A DNA stretch of 64,000 bases from Pyropia yezoensis (GCA_009829735.1 CM020618.1:39485030-39549029); one strand, 5' to 3'. Counted from the first letter of the stretch, positions 53,908 through 64,000 are shown. Notes: generated by a model not told the origin, from the letters alone. Numbers and translations: made by a program.

Positions 53908-56900
53908 ATGGCCGCTCGCCGGGGGCTGGAAGCGGTGTACCCGAGAGGCGACGACTACCCGACTGCCCGACCAAATGGACGGCGCCGCGTGACCCCGGCA
54001 CCGCCCCCGTCTCGCCCCATTCTACCCCCTCCTGTGTCCCCGCCTCCCCCCCCCCATCAAGAGCCGGACCGCGCTGGTGGGCGTCCCCATCAGGAGGGCC
54101 CGCCGCCGTCCTCCGCACCTGGGGGGGCGCTCGCATCCAAGGACCACAAGCCGGCCGCCACCGCTGCCACCCTCTCGAACATACGGCCCGTCGTCCCCGC
54201 CAAGGAACTGGACCACGCCGCCACCTCCACCGCCCCCGCCGCAGCCGAGGTACTACGACCCCCCTCCTACGCCGCTACGCTTTCGATCGGACGGTACGGG
54301 AGGTACCTGGACGCCGTCGGGCCCAAACTGGGAAGCCATACTCAGCAACCATCTGGTGGAGCTGGAGCGGCAGGCCCGGCCGTACCGCAGAGCCGCGCGC
54401 GCCCTCGAGGACGCACGGAGGGACTTGTCGACGCCGCGACGCGGCCGCCGAAAGCGCCACTGCGACTGCGGTTGGCGCAGCGGAGCTCGCGGTTCAACAC
54501 CGTCGCCGCCGCCGAGGCAGCTGACGAGCAAGGGCGCCGTGACCGAGTCGTCCACCTCGCGCGACAGAGGGCAGCGGCCGCCGTCGCGGCAGCCTGTCGC
54601 GCTGCAGACGCCCTTTCTGCGGGAGAGTCGGGAGCGTCATCCGCGGAAGAGGACGCCCTCACCGGCAGGCAGTCCCTCCACGAGTCCGAGCCCGACGGCG
54701 CCTCCGCCCGCGCAGCGGCTGCCCGCGCCATCCTCGTCTCAAGCGGCTCCGAATCCTGTGACAGCCACGCCTCCTCTACCCGCTGCAACCCTCCCGGCGT
54801 CAACGCTGATCCCTCCTGGTCCTTTAGCTTTCCAAGGTCGTGCGGGTCTGCCGCCGGCCGCGGCAGCGCCGCCAGTATTCAATGGGCACTGCTGCCGGGG
54901 GTCACAGGCCCACCTCCTCTACCACCTCTACCCGTTCAAACGTTCTTGGGCGGATCGTTGCCCCCAAGCCAGCCAGCGCAATGGCCCCAGGCGGGTCAAC
55001 CTATGCTGCCAAGCTGCTGGCAGCCGCAGCTGCGGCCGCAGCAGCCGCAGGTGGCGGCTGTGCAAGCGCTCCCGCCCCCACCTCCTCCGCCGCCCCCGCC
55101 GCCCCCGCCGCCCCCGCCGTCTCCAAGTCCACCATTGCTGGCGGGCCCCCCCCCCGCCCCCACCGCTGCCGCTACCGCCCGCACAGCGGCGGGCTCCCCA
55201 GCCATCCCCTCGCGAGTGACCAGCCGTGGTGTAGTGCGCGGTCGCGGTCGAAGGTCTGTACGTGCCCCGCCGCGTGGACGTGCGGGTGTCCGAGGTCGCG
55301 GCGGGGGTCGTGGCGGGGGGCGTGGCACTACTGAGGAACGCTCTGGTCTGTCGGGGTACCCTAAGGACTTTATGGAACGTTGTGACGAGGTCGAGGTGGA
55401 GGCGAGAGCGGCGGCGTCGAAGCGTGTCGACCAGGCGCGGAGTGAGAGTCGCCTGTCGATCGAGGCGCACGTCCGGCGCGGTGCGTCGGCGGGTACGGCC
55501 GTTCGCCTGGCGGCCGCCGAGAAGCAGACACGCTTGGCCGCCAGCGCGAGGGCGACTGGACGTGCTGCCGCGCAGTCGCGTGGGGCGGGCGGGGGATCTG
55601 CTACTGCTCCACCGCCCCCGCACGACGGAGCTGAAGCTAACGCGGTAGCTGCCAATCCCAAGAAGAAGGGTAAGGGAAAGGTTTGGACGGCCCCCGAGCG
55701 AGTGGCGTTGTGCGAGGCCTACAAGACTGTTACGCAGGACGCTGTCAACGGCACGAGCCCGACGTCCAACACCATGTGGGCCAAGGTGTGGTTCAACTTT
55801 GCCACGCGTACTCCTCCCAACTTGACCGCTGCTGAAATGCGCGGGCGATGGACAAACCGCTCTCCGACGTCGGCCAAGACTGAGTTCCTTCGCAACATTG
55901 GGCCGTGCAGCCAGCGCTTTGCTCACTTTTATCACGTGGAAAGCACGCAGCTGACTGGCAACATGGACGAGGCGTCCGTTCTTCGTGCGACGCGTTGCCT
56001 CTACTCTGCGACGAGCGCGTACGCTGCTGAGCGCAAGGACATCGACTACGAGAGGGTGCTCAAAGAGCAAGGCAAGGCACCACCTGTCCGCCGCGCCCGT
56101 TTCCAGCCCGAGAACTGGCAACCGTGCTGGCTGGTGCTGCGCATGCTCGACAAGTGGAGCGGGGCGACGGCCAACCCTGGGATGGAGAAGCTGTTTCTGG
56201 ACGACACGGAGGACTCAGAGGACTCGGACTGTGACTCCGACTCCGAGGGTGCGGCCACTGTTGATGGCGGCCGCGGTAAGGGCAAGCGCATGAGGGACGA
56301 GTACAACGCGTTGCAGAGCCGCCCCCCGGGGCGCAAGGCTGCTAAGCGGGATATTGCCGCCAAGGCGGCGGAGAGCAAGCTGGAGGCGTCGCTGGCGTCG
56401 TCCGACCAGGCCATGCAGAGCATTGCCAGCTCAATGGCGCGCAAGACTGAGCTGGCGGAAGCAGCGTACCAGGTAGAGTCGCGGCGGGAGGCCATCGACT
56501 TTTTTAACCGCCCCGAGAATCGGGAGACCCTCGAGGGCAAGGAGTTCCGGCGGATGATGCTGCTGCGCATGGTGGACCTGGGTAGGACGGTGGCGCAACA
56601 GGTCATTCACGAACGCACGACGGCGGCGGCTGCCACAGCCTCAGCTGGTACGCCTTCAGCGTCCACTGCGAGCAATCCGGCGCGGGCCAGCGAGGCACCG
56701 GCTCCAGGCACACCGAGCCGCAACAGCGGCGCCGGCTCGCGCTCTGTCCGCGAGCGTGGAGCTCATGCCATGCAGACAAAGACACTGAAGGCAAAGGCGG
56801 CCGCTGCCACTCAGAACGTGGATCTGACCACGCTTCCCAACGAGCGCATTCATCCTGCGGCTCCCGCTGCCGCAAGCTCCTACGCTGGTGGCGGCGGTGG

Positions 56901-57105
56901 CGCGGGACCTGCCAATGAGGCCGCGACGGCGGGTGGTGCGCTGGATGAAGATGAGATTGACGGTGAGGGTGCGGCCTTCGAGGACTTTACTGCCGATGAA
57001 GATGAACCTGCACCTGTGAACGACGAGGAGGTCCCGTCTGCTTTCGATTTGGGTGACGACGCAGATGGAGACGCAGACGAGGAAGAAGACCAAGACGATG
57101 AGTAG
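53908..57105 (+). CDS. PIF/Harbinger-associated Myb/SANT-like DNA-binding protein
   Basis: 1065 residues from ATG 53908; the frame is open to 53764, so an earlier start is possible. The first ~560 residues are Pro/Ala/Arg-rich and low complexity. A Myb/SANT-like trihelix segment begins about residue 590 (KVWTAPERVALCEAYKTVTQ, then TMWAKVWFNFATRTP and MRGRWTNRS), followed by the conserved FAHFYHVESTQLTGNMDEAS-type stretch. A coiled region rich in Ala/Glu/Lys (about 800-920) and a strongly acidic C terminus complete it. This layout matches the second protein of PIF/Harbinger transposons, which binds element ends and helps the transposase. Its partner, the DDE transposase, lies 2 kb downstream in convergent orientation. 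The low-complexity N terminus may be partly untranslated. Confidence 0.7.
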   Translation: MAARRGLEAVYPRGDDYPTARPNGRRRVTPAPPPSRPILPPPVSPPPPPHQEPDRAGGRPHQEGPPPSSAPGGALASKDHKPAATAATLSNIRPVVPAKELDHAATSTAPAAAEVLRPPSYAATLSIGRYGRYLDAVGPKLGSHTQQPSGGAGAAGPAVPQSRARPRGRTEGLVDAATRPPKAPLRLRLAQRSSRFNTVAAAEAADEQGRRDRVVHLARQRAAAAVAAACRAADALSAGESGASSAEEDALTGRQSLHESEPDGASARAAAARAILVSSGSESCDSHASSTRCNPPGVNADPSWSFSFPRSCGSAAGRGSAASIQWALLPGVTGPPPLPPLPVQTFLGGSLPPSQPAQWPQAGQPMLPSCWQPQLRPQQPQVAAVQALPPPPPPPPPPPPPPPPSPSPPLLAGPPPAPTAAATARTAAGSPAIPSRVTSRGVVRGRGRRSVRAPPRGRAGVRGRGGGRGGGRGTTEERSGLSGYPKDFMERCDEVEVEARAAASKRVDQARSESRLSIEAHVRRGASAGTAVRLAAAEKQTRLAASARATGRAAAQSRGAGGGSATAPPPPHDGAEANAVAANPKKKGKGKVWTAPERVALCEAYKTVTQDAVNGTSPTSNTMWAKVWFNFATRTPPNLTAAEMRGRWTNRSPTSAKTEFLRNIGPCSQRFAHFYHVESTQLTGNMDEASVLRATRCLYSATSAYAAERKDIDYERVLKEQGKAPPVRRARFQPENWQPCWLVLRMLDKWSGATANPGMEKLFLDDTEDSEDSDCDSDSEGAATVDGGRGKGKRMRDEYNALQSRPPGRKAAKRDIAAKAAESKLEASLASSDQAMQSIASSMARKTELAEAAYQVESRREAIDFFNRPENRETLEGKEFRRMMLLRMVDLGRTVAQQVIHERTTAAAATASAGTPSASTASNPARASEAPAPGTPSRNSGAGSRSVRERGAHAMQTKTLKAKAAAATQNVDLTTLPNERIHPAAPAAASSYAGGGGGAGPANEAATAGGALDEDEIDGEGAAFEDFTADEDEPAPVNDEEVPSAFDLGDDADGDADEEEDQDDE

Positions 57106-58340
57106 TGTCGGCCCTGCCGGCTGATGCTGTTGGATGCCGTACTGCCGTACTGTTTGTGCCTGCTTTTATGTGTTGCTGCATGAGCTGCTTTCTTTTCGGC
57201 CTGCAGTGTACCGCTGATGATGCTCCACTGACGAGGCGAGGTACGCGCACGTTGGTGAGTATTCTTTGTTGTTCTCTCTCTTGCGCCCATAGTGTAGCGT
57301 AGTGTGGTGTTGTAGTGTAGCACGTGCCCAATGCTTTTTTTTTTCCCGGGGTTGGCCGCCGGGTTTTTTTTTCCACTGGAACACGTCGCCGTACCTGAGC
57401 AGAGTTCAAAACAGTACGCCGCGCCCGCGAGGCAAGCGCAGCGTATGCACAGCCCGGCAGCTGTCTTGAAGTCGTCCGCTCCAAAAAAAAACGACGGAGG
57501 GGGGGGATCGGGGCCTTCCATGTGCGCCTCTTCGGGAGTCTGGGCGGAGGTAGCCCCATCTGAATACGCAGCTACCGTGGTCAGCGTTTGGGACCGGCGT
57601 ATGCCCCGCGAGGGATGGTCCTGTCCAGTCCCATTTGGAGAGACACAGAGGTGGCACAGGCCGTTTATCACGTGGCGGGGGGTGGGGGCGAAGAGTCCCA
57701 CGTGCTTCGCGTGCAGGGGCAGCGCGGTTTAAACAATAGTGACCCCGGGGGGCGCGCCGTCTGGGGGGGGCACCTGGATCAATAGCTGACCGCCTGACTC
57801 GGCGTTCCTGTCTGCATGCGGCCGAGGCTTGGCAAGTGGGCGGCCCGCCTGCTTGTCGGGCACGAAGGGGTGTCCTCTGCTACTGCGCGAGGAGCGAACG
57901 AGTCAGTACGAGGTTTGCACTACGTACAGAAGGCAGTCTAAAATGAGCGGGTTTGACCAAACAATGGGGCCAAAAAGCCCAGTTCGACGTGCCTCATTGG
58001 TAGGATTGATTGCCACGGGAACAAAACTTCTTTACTCTGCGTGTCTTCTGGAACATTCGTGACGGCAGTCGGCGTGGGGCTGGGCGGCGCATCGCACGCT
58101 GCGGTGGCGCTGGTCCGGGCGGTGCTCCGCCAGAAGCGGCAGCGCTTGGCGGCGCACTGCCGGCGGCGGCGACGCTGGGCAGCGCGGCGCTGAGCTGGCA
58201 GGAACTTGTCTTGGCGGCACGGCGCGGGGGGCGGCGGCATTGCCCTGCCCGATGCTCTGCTGGTGGCGGCGGTGCTCCGCTGGCCCACGCACGGCTGGGG
58301 TCCGCTTGTTGGGCGGCGAGGGAGATTGTCTCGGTGAAAC
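57106..58340. other. Spacer between the two Harbinger genes
   Basis: Probable 3' flanks, with T runs at 57331-57340 and 57364-57372, an A run at 57483-57491 and C/G runs. No additional gene seen. Confidence 0.4.
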
Positions 58341-58930
58341 GCGGCCCTGGCCTGGTGGTGGCCGTGTTTGAGGCTGGCGTTGTGGGGCGGGGGGCAGGTG
58401 GATGCGGTGTTGGCAGCTGGCCGCGCGGGGGGGGTGGGGGGAGGTTGTGGCGGTGTCGGCGGCTGGCGCAGCGGTGCGGGAGCGGTGGCGGTGTTGGCCA
58501 CTGGCGGTGCAAGGGGGGGGTCAGGTTGTGGCGGTTTTGGTGGCTGGCGGTGCGGGGGGGGGGGACGGTTAGGGCGCTGCTGGTGGCTGGCGTAGCAGTA
58601 CGGGAGGAGGAACGTGGCGGTGTTTCGGGCTGGCGGTGCGGTGCGGGGCGAAGGTCGTGGCGGTGTCGGCGGCTGGCGGTGCTGGGCGGGGGGGGGTAGT
58701 GGTGGCCTCCTTGGTGGCCTGCTGGGTGGGGCGGGGGAAGGTGGTGGCGGTGTTGGCGGCTATCGATTTCGGGCGTGGGGCAGGTTGTGGGGGTGTTGGC
58801 AGCCGGCTGGGTGGGGCTGAGGCAAGATGATGGCGGTGTTGGCGTCCGACGGTGTCTGGCGGGGGGCAGGTTGTGGCGGTGTCGGCGGCTGGCGTTGTGG
58901 GGCGCGGGGCACTTGGTGGCCGTGCAGGCG
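58340..58930. repeat. Degenerate G/T-rich minisatellite, ~45-bp unit
   Basis: The core GGCGGTGTTGGCGGCTGGCG recurs about a dozen times with variable spacing and G runs. It lies between the Harbinger genes. Confidence 0.6.
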
Positions 58931-59025
58931 GCTTGGTCTGAGAGAAGGACTGAAGGAAGATGGCGATTGAGGATATCAAAATACCTTGATAGAAACGAGG
59001 AGGAGAAGGCCAGCAACGAATTCTG

Positions 59026-60438
59026 TCACAGATACGGCTTGAGAAGAACTTCCCGTCGAGCCCACACATGCGCTTTCAGGCAGTTCTTCAACGCGGCATG
59101 AACAGTTGCGTCGGTCGCGCGAGACCAGCCCAACACCGCCCGCAGCAGCAACCCCTGAGCCGGCGCAGCAGCAGGACCTACAACAGGAGCTTGCAGCGCG
59201 CCTCCATTGTCCCCGGGCACGCCCCCAACAGGACCAGCTGCACCCCCGCCTCCACCCACACCATTGCCAACTCCCGCGCCACCTGCACCCTCACCCGCCC
59301 CTCCCTCGCTCGCACCCTCGGCGCCGCCGGCGTCGCCAACTGCCGCGTCAGCGAGGCCGGCCGCCCCGCCGGCGAAGGCACCGGAGGGCTCCGCCAATCC
59401 ACTTCCAGCACCCGCGGCGCCGCCACCTCCACCACCGGCCACTCCGCCACCTCCACGACCTGCGACGACCGCTATTCCACCAGCACCGGCCGCGCCGCCG
59501 TCTCCACCTCCCCCACAGGCCACGCCGCCGCCTCCACCCACACAGGCGGCACCGCCGCCTCCGCCGCCACCGACCGCGCCACCACCTCCACCAACACCGG
59601 CCGCTTCGCTGCCTCCACCGCCACCGGCCGCGTCGCCCCCTGCACCACCGACAACGCCCGCCCCTCCGGCTGCATCACCGCCGTTGTCGCCGGCCTCCCC
59701 GCCGGTGTCGCCGCGGTCCGTCGAATCAGACTCTCCCTCAGACACCCCACCCGGCCTCCCCGTTCCATACCCTGGCCTAGACCGCGAGACATACCTGTGG
59801 CGGCGAGTCTCGGTGACCATGTTATGCAAAACAGCGATAGCCTTGGCGGTACAGACCAGCGTGGAAACAGACATTGAGCGACCAGGGTACAGAGCCACAT
59901 GAAACCGGGCAGTGAGCACGGCATAAAGACGCTCAACGTCTTTTCTCAAGGCCTCTTGGAGGCGATTGAAAGCTCGCTCCTCGTCGTTGGCAGGCACGGC
60001 GTACGGTGAGACCATGAACGCGTACCGAGGATAAATCCCGTCGACAAGATAATAGGGCATGCGGAAAAGAGTCCCATTGACGGTGAAGGAAACTCCAGCG
60101 GGGGGCCACAGTCCTCGAGTGACCTTGGTCATCAAAAGGCTGTGCGCGAGGACGTTCAGGTCGTTGTTGCTGCCAGGTGCCCCGGCGTAAATGTGCCAAA
60201 TCCAGAGATCCTCGTCACACACTGTCTCAAGGACGATGCTCTTCTTCCCCATGCGGTCCTGGTACATGCCGGCATGCGCCGTCGGGCAGTTACTCCACTC
60301 CCAGTGAGAGCAGTCCAAACTGCCCATGCAGCCTGGAAGACCGGTCGCCGAGGCGGGGTGGAGGGGGGCGTCCGCCACCGGCGCTTCAGCTGGTGGGGTC
60401 CACGATAGCGAGTCGCTGACCAGGTTGCTCCGAATCAA
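59026..60438 (-). CDS. PIF/Harbinger transposase (DDE_Tnp_4 / plant-transposon type), N terminus missing
   Basis: The frame has the family signatures in order: GLPGCMGSLDCSHWEWSNCP with the first Asp (about 42), ETVCDEDLWIWHIYAGAPGS followed by NNDLNVL (about 74-98), MPYYLVDGIYPRYAFMV with the second Asp (about 133), and QEALRKDVERLYAVLTARFH (about 161-180) carrying the Glu region, then AVLHNMVTE. No ATG precedes the first motif and the frame closes at 60517, so the usual ~150-residue N-terminal part (including the helix-turn-helix) is absent or on an upstream exon. After the catalytic domain, ~230 residues are Gly/Ala-rich and end LKNCLKAHVWARREVLLKPY. The enzyme would cut and paste the element together with the Myb-like partner at 53908-57105. 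Terminal inverted repeats were not located. Confidence 0.8.
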   Translation of the reverse strand: MIRSNLVSDSLSWTPPAEAPVADAPLHPASATGLPGCMGSLDCSHWEWSNCPTAHAGMYQDRMGKKSIVLETVCDEDLWIWHIYAGAPGSNNDLNVLAHSLLMTKVTRGLWPPAGVSFTVNGTLFRMPYYLVDGIYPRYAFMVSPYAVPANDEERAFNRLQEALRKDVERLYAVLTARFHVALYPGRSMSVSTLVCTAKAIAVLHNMVTETRRHRYVSRSRPGYGTGRPGGVSEGESDSTDRGDTGGEAGDNGGDAAGGAGVVGGAGGDAAGGGGGSEAAGVGGGGGAVGGGGGGGAACVGGGGGVACGGGGDGGAAGAGGIAVVAGRGGGGVAGGGGGGAAGAGSGLAEPSGAFAGGAAGLADAAVGDAGGAEGASEGGAGEGAGGAGVGNGVGGGGGAAGPVGGVPGDNGGALQAPVVGPAAAPAQGLLLRAVLGWSRATDATVHAALKNCLKAHVWARREVLLKPYL

Positions 60439-61158
60439 ATACTGTACTCCCCTGTCTTGTAATAATGAGTTTGGGAGAAGAATTCCGGGATCGCACAGCT
60501 GAGATCGTGTGACAGCCTATTACATCGACGACATGGCACATTTGGTGTCTCAGATACTCCATAAGATAGTAGCTGGAGGGAGTCGGGATGCCTAAAATAC
60601 GCAGACTTTATCGCATGACTAAAGCAAGAAACATACAAGCAGTGGGGAGCACCCCAAAGCACAGACAAGCCAAAGGGCGCCCGACAGGCTGCGCGCAACA
60701 AAGCGCGGGGAGGAGAGGGGCGCGGGGCAAGCCAAAGAACGCTGCCGGCCGGGGACGGGGCGGCCTCGGCCTCGCCGACGGTCCCCAAGTAGTGGGGGGG
60801 GGGCGCCGGCAGGCCGGTGCGGCGGGCGGAGTGGTGTGACGCCCGCCCGCCAGGAGGACACCACGGCACTGCGACGGCGGCAGGGGCACAGCTGCCACAG
60901 GGCCGCGAGCGCCAGAGGAGGAAGGAGGGGGAGGGGCAGAACCGCCACGCGCCAACCATCCGGTAGGCGCGCGGCGCCAACAAAACGGCCGCCCCCCCCC
61001 TCAGCGGGTAGAACCCGCTGGGTGAGGGCGGCACAGTCAAAACCGCCAAGGGACCAGGCACCGCAGAGCAACAGCGGCGGGCCCTCCGCGCCGCGTCGCC
61101 AAGAGGGGGTGGGGGGTGGAGGGGGGCAAGGTGGTATCGCCAACCCCCCCCCTCCCCA

Positions 61159-61159
<1 letters not shown>

Positions 61160-61189
<30 letters not shown>
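61160..61189. repeat. Poly-C run, 30 nt
   Basis: Uninterrupted C tract preceded by further C-rich sequence. Confidence 0.9.
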
Positions 61190-61190
<1 letters not shown>

Positions 61191-62069
61191 CCGGTCTCCG
61201 CCGGGCGCGAGTCGCTCAAGGCCAGCGCCCACCAGCCGCTTGGCCCGCCGCTCCCGCCAGCGCCGCAAGTCCCCAAGTCCGCCCCGCCGCGGCCTGGTAA
61301 CGCCCAGTTACCGAATAGTCCGCACGGGTGGAAGAGGTGTAAGGTTCGAGTACAGTTTACAGACGGTGTCTGGTACTGCAAGTTTCTTGTCGGCTACAAT
61401 TGCATGTACGCTGATGTGCTTGTGTTCCGCAACCGGTGGCTGGTTCACCGGCGGTGCCTACCCCCACCCCCCCACCACCCCACCATCTTTCGCGTCTGCT
61501 CCCGAACCATCGACCATGAGGTGGCACCGTAGTGGTGTGTGGAGTCGGCTGACAAGCGCGGCCCTCCCAACCAGCACACCAACAGGTCCCATAGCCACCA
61601 CCCAACCCGCCCCGGACAGCGCCGTAGGTGGCAATGGCGGCAGCCGTCCCAGTTGGTGGCTGGCACAAGCGGTGCTTTCGCCCTCACTCTGCCGCCACCC
61701 AGATGTTTTGCAAGCCAGCGACGGCACGAGGGGATGGAGCGGGGCCATACGGCCGTAGCGAGAGCCTGATGACACGAAAGCAGATGGGGGTGCCCACAAA
61801 TAAAACGGGGATCTGCAAGCAGACGCTGCAACGAGAGAGGCAGCAAAAAGAACAGAAATAGAGCAGGGGTGGAGCGCGCGGGGGTGACCAGCAGCCCCGG
61901 GCAGCACAAGGAGAAGACCGCGGTAGAGAGCAGCTGTTGGCCAGCGGCAGCCGGTGGCGGCGGCAGCGGGGAGCTATGGCGGCGGGCGCAAGCAGCGGGA
62001 GGTGGCGGGCCCGGCAGCCGGCTGCAATGGCAGGAGCGACGGCAGCGCCTGGCCGCGGCAGCGGCGGCC

Positions 62070-62146
62070 GCGCCCGGCCGGGGCACCGCTGGCGCCCGGC
62101 CGGGGCACCGCCGGCGCCCGGCCGGGGCAATGCCGGCGCCCGGCTG
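62070..62146. repeat. 22-bp tandem repeat, ~3.5 copies
   Basis: Unit GCGCCCGGCCGGGGCACCGC plus two bases, with minor changes; each unit contains the CCGGCCGG palindrome core. Confidence 0.8.
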
Positions 62147-63542
62147 GCGGTGGTGGCAGCCGACTAAGGCAGCAGAATTGGCGGTAGCGCCAGCCCCGGT
62201 CAGGCCACACAGATGGCAGCTTCCAACAGCTGCGGTGACGGTGGGCAGGAGGCGGAGGCCCGCGGCAGCCATTGGCGAGAGGAACCGGCCGGCGGCGGCG
62301 GCAGCCTCAGACGGCTGCGGCGGCAGCGGTAGCCCCAGGCGGCGCCGGCGGCAGCCCCTGGCTGTAGTGGCGGATAGCCTGACGCGCGTCAGCCGGCGGC
62401 GGTGGCAGCGTGGGAGGAGCAGCCGGCAAAGCCAACGACGCCAGTACCCCTCTGCCATGACGGCAGCGCTGCCCGCACTGAGCGGCAGCTTGTAGATACA
62501 GCTGCCTCGTGGCGGGGCTTTCCGGCGGCGGCGGAGGCACAGGTCGGCGGCGGCGACAGCCGGAGGCAGGTGGGGGGGCAGCTTGTGGATGGCGGCCCCG
62601 CTCAGAGGGGGTGGATGAGAAACAAAGGCAGTGCGTCGAGGGGGGGGGGAGAACGCAGGGCGGTAGGGACGACGATCTCGCGCGCGGGGCGGGAGCCGAT
62701 GCAAAGAGCAAAAAAACAAAACAACAAACACGCCACGGCAGCAGGCGATCGGCCACAGCGGCTGCCGACAGGCAGAAGCAACAAGATAGGACTGCCGTGC
62801 TGGCAGCCTCCTCGGGCGACAGCTGGCGGCGATGGCGCGGGGAGGCAGTTAGTAGAAAGCACCGCCCCTGGCGGCAGCAGCGTGCCTCAGCGCCAGGCGG
62901 AGACGAAGGGAGCAGGCGGCCTCTGGGCGGGTGGTCGGGGCAGCGAGGGTGTGCCAGCCGTGGCAAGAGTGCCATCAGGCGATCAGGAGTGACCCCAGGC
63001 CGTCAGCAAGGGGGAGGGGAACACCGGGGCGCGCCGCTGCGGCAGCGCCCGCCAATCCGTCGACGACCCGCCGTCGGTGCTGCTCTAGTCGGGGGAGACA
63101 GGCGGGAGAAAAGAATGTGGAAGGGCAGCAGCCGACCACGGCGAAGGGGCATGAAGGAGGGGGATGATGCACAGATAAACTCAGGGAACCGGCAGAGGTG
63201 GAGGAGAGTGGCCAAGACATCGGCCGGCCGGGGGCACCGGCCGAGGGCGGGGTGCGAGCGGGTGGCCTCACAACACAGCACGCAGCCCCAGCTAAGAGCT
63301 GCCGCACGCGGCGTCCGCGAAGGCCAACGGGCAGCTGCCGAGCACGTGCCACGAACAGACGGGCAACCACGTCGGTTGCACCTGGCCTTTCGGTCCTGCA
63401 CCAGTACGAGCACGGAGCACAAGTATTACAAGTCAAGGTAACGGATTTATTCCCCCCGAGCACCCCCCCCCCACGCACCCCCTCTGACCCCCCCCCGCCG
63501 CTCCACGTGGAACGCGCACAGGCCCCCATCCCCCCCCCCATG

Positions 63543-63569
63543 CCAAACAGCAAACCGTTTGCAGTTTGG
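63543..63569. other. Second copy of the 27-bp palindrome
   Basis: Begins CCAAACAGCAAACC and ends GTTTGCAGTTTGG, with one mismatch between arms, followed by TTGAGATC. It is in the opposite orientation to 16682-16708. It lies ~40 bp past the stop of the gene at the window edge. Confidence 0.7.
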
Positions 63570-63605
63570 TTGAGATCCCCAAATACTGCCTCACAGCGCC
63601 TGGCC

Positions 63606-64000
63606 TCACCCGTCGGCGCCGTCGGGGAGCGCGTCGGCCAGGCGAAGGACGAGGTCGTGCTCGGGGAGGGGCTCCCCCCCCCCCCCCCCCCCCCCCCCCC
63701 GCCGCCGTTCCCCCTTGGGGTGGCAGCGCCTCGGCGTACAGCAGCACCGCCGCCCGCACAGCCGCGGGCGCCACCCCCGCCGCCGCCACCGCCGCCGCCA
63801 CCGCCGTGTCGCCGCCGGCGCCGCCGCGGCCATACGCCGCTACGGCGGCGAGCAGCAGCGCCGCCAGCTGCGCAACCACCAGGTGCGGCGCGCCCGCCGC
63901 GGCGGCGGCTTCGTCGGGCGGCGGCGACGGCTGGCGCTCGGCGGCCGCCGCTGCCGCCGCGGCGGCGCGCCGAAAGGCCGACGCAAACGCCACCAGCGGC
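63606..64000 (-). CDS. C-terminal part of an unidentified gene cut by the window edge; frame broken at a poly-G run
   Basis: Upstream of the homopolymer one frame reads an Ala-rich helical protein (APHLVVAQLAALLLAAVAAY, then AVRAAVLLYAEALPPQG). Downstream, a different frame reads EPLPEHDLVLRLADALPDGA and stops at 63606. The switch falls in a 27-nt run (C on the plus strand, 63674-63700), so the assembled run length is probably off by one or two bases, or the run is polymorphic. The upstream frame continues past the window edge. I do not recognise the family. Confidence 0.4.
63674..63700. repeat. Poly-C run, 27 nt, inside a predicted gene
   Basis: Uninterrupted C tract on the plus strand; it would encode a Gly run on the minus strand. 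Confidence 0.9.

Larger units (their letters stand above)
60520..63605. other. No supportable gene
   Basis: GC-rich sequence with overlapping low-complexity frames on both strands, a 30-nt C run, and a 22-bp tandem repeat. Nothing resembles a known family. Confidence 0.35.

Overview
The window looks like nuclear DNA of a GC-rich alga. My best guess is a bangiophyte red alga (Porphyra/Pyropia type). The grounds are inference: very high G+C with long G and C runs; few, intron-poor genes in a mass of transposons; and a predicted plastid transit peptide carrying the AFVSG-type phenylalanine motif of red-lineage plastid proteins. GC richness opens long meaningless frames on both strands, so only frames with a recognisable family, splice signals or element context are called.

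Layout. 0-3.7 kb: a tRNA-Gly(GCC) gene, a 451-bp TA-flanked inverted-repeat element, a two-exon gene for a small predicted plastid membrane protein (minus strand), two tandem duplications and a degenerate tRNA-like (SINE-like) sequence. 3.7-11.6 kb: GC-rich sequence with no gene I can support. 11.6-16.3 kb: two convergent host genes, a GT14-family (Branch domain) glycosyltransferase (+) and a probable mitochondrial ribosomal protein uL10 (-), separated by a 28-bp minisatellite and a poly-G run. 17.9-18.6 kb: a 710-bp inverted-repeat element. 19.5-24.8 kb: an intact Helitron Rep/helicase gene, followed by an unidentified two-exon gene with a TATA box.

An exact 500-N gap (27646-28145) separates two nearly identical ~5.4-kb blocks (22261-27645 and 28146-33539). 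The indels in each block pile up next to the gap. The blocks are therefore most likely the unmerged overlapping ends of two contigs, so the second Helitron and second unknown gene are probably artefacts.

33.9-35.5 kb is a ~186-bp satellite with alternating unit types. 37-37.8 kb holds a pogo-like transposase remnant and a 194-bp MITE. 43274-53508 is a complete, young Ty3/gypsy chromovirus in minus orientation (539-bp LTRs, AGGAT target duplication). It has gag, a canonical G GGA AAC frameshift site with a predicted pseudoknot at the gag/pro junction, and pro-pol ending in a chromodomain. It also carries a 638-codon ORF of unknown function on the opposite strand between pol and the 3' LTR. 53.9-60.4 kb carries the two proteins of a PIF/Harbinger transposon, convergent: a Myb/SANT-like protein (+) and a DDE transposase (-). 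The right edge cuts a minus-strand gene whose frame is broken at a 27-nt homopolymer.

The points most worth following are the antisense ORF in the retrotransposon, the gag-pro frameshift signal, the shared GTACG(T) intron donor, the unidentified gene beside the Helitron, and the assembly duplication.
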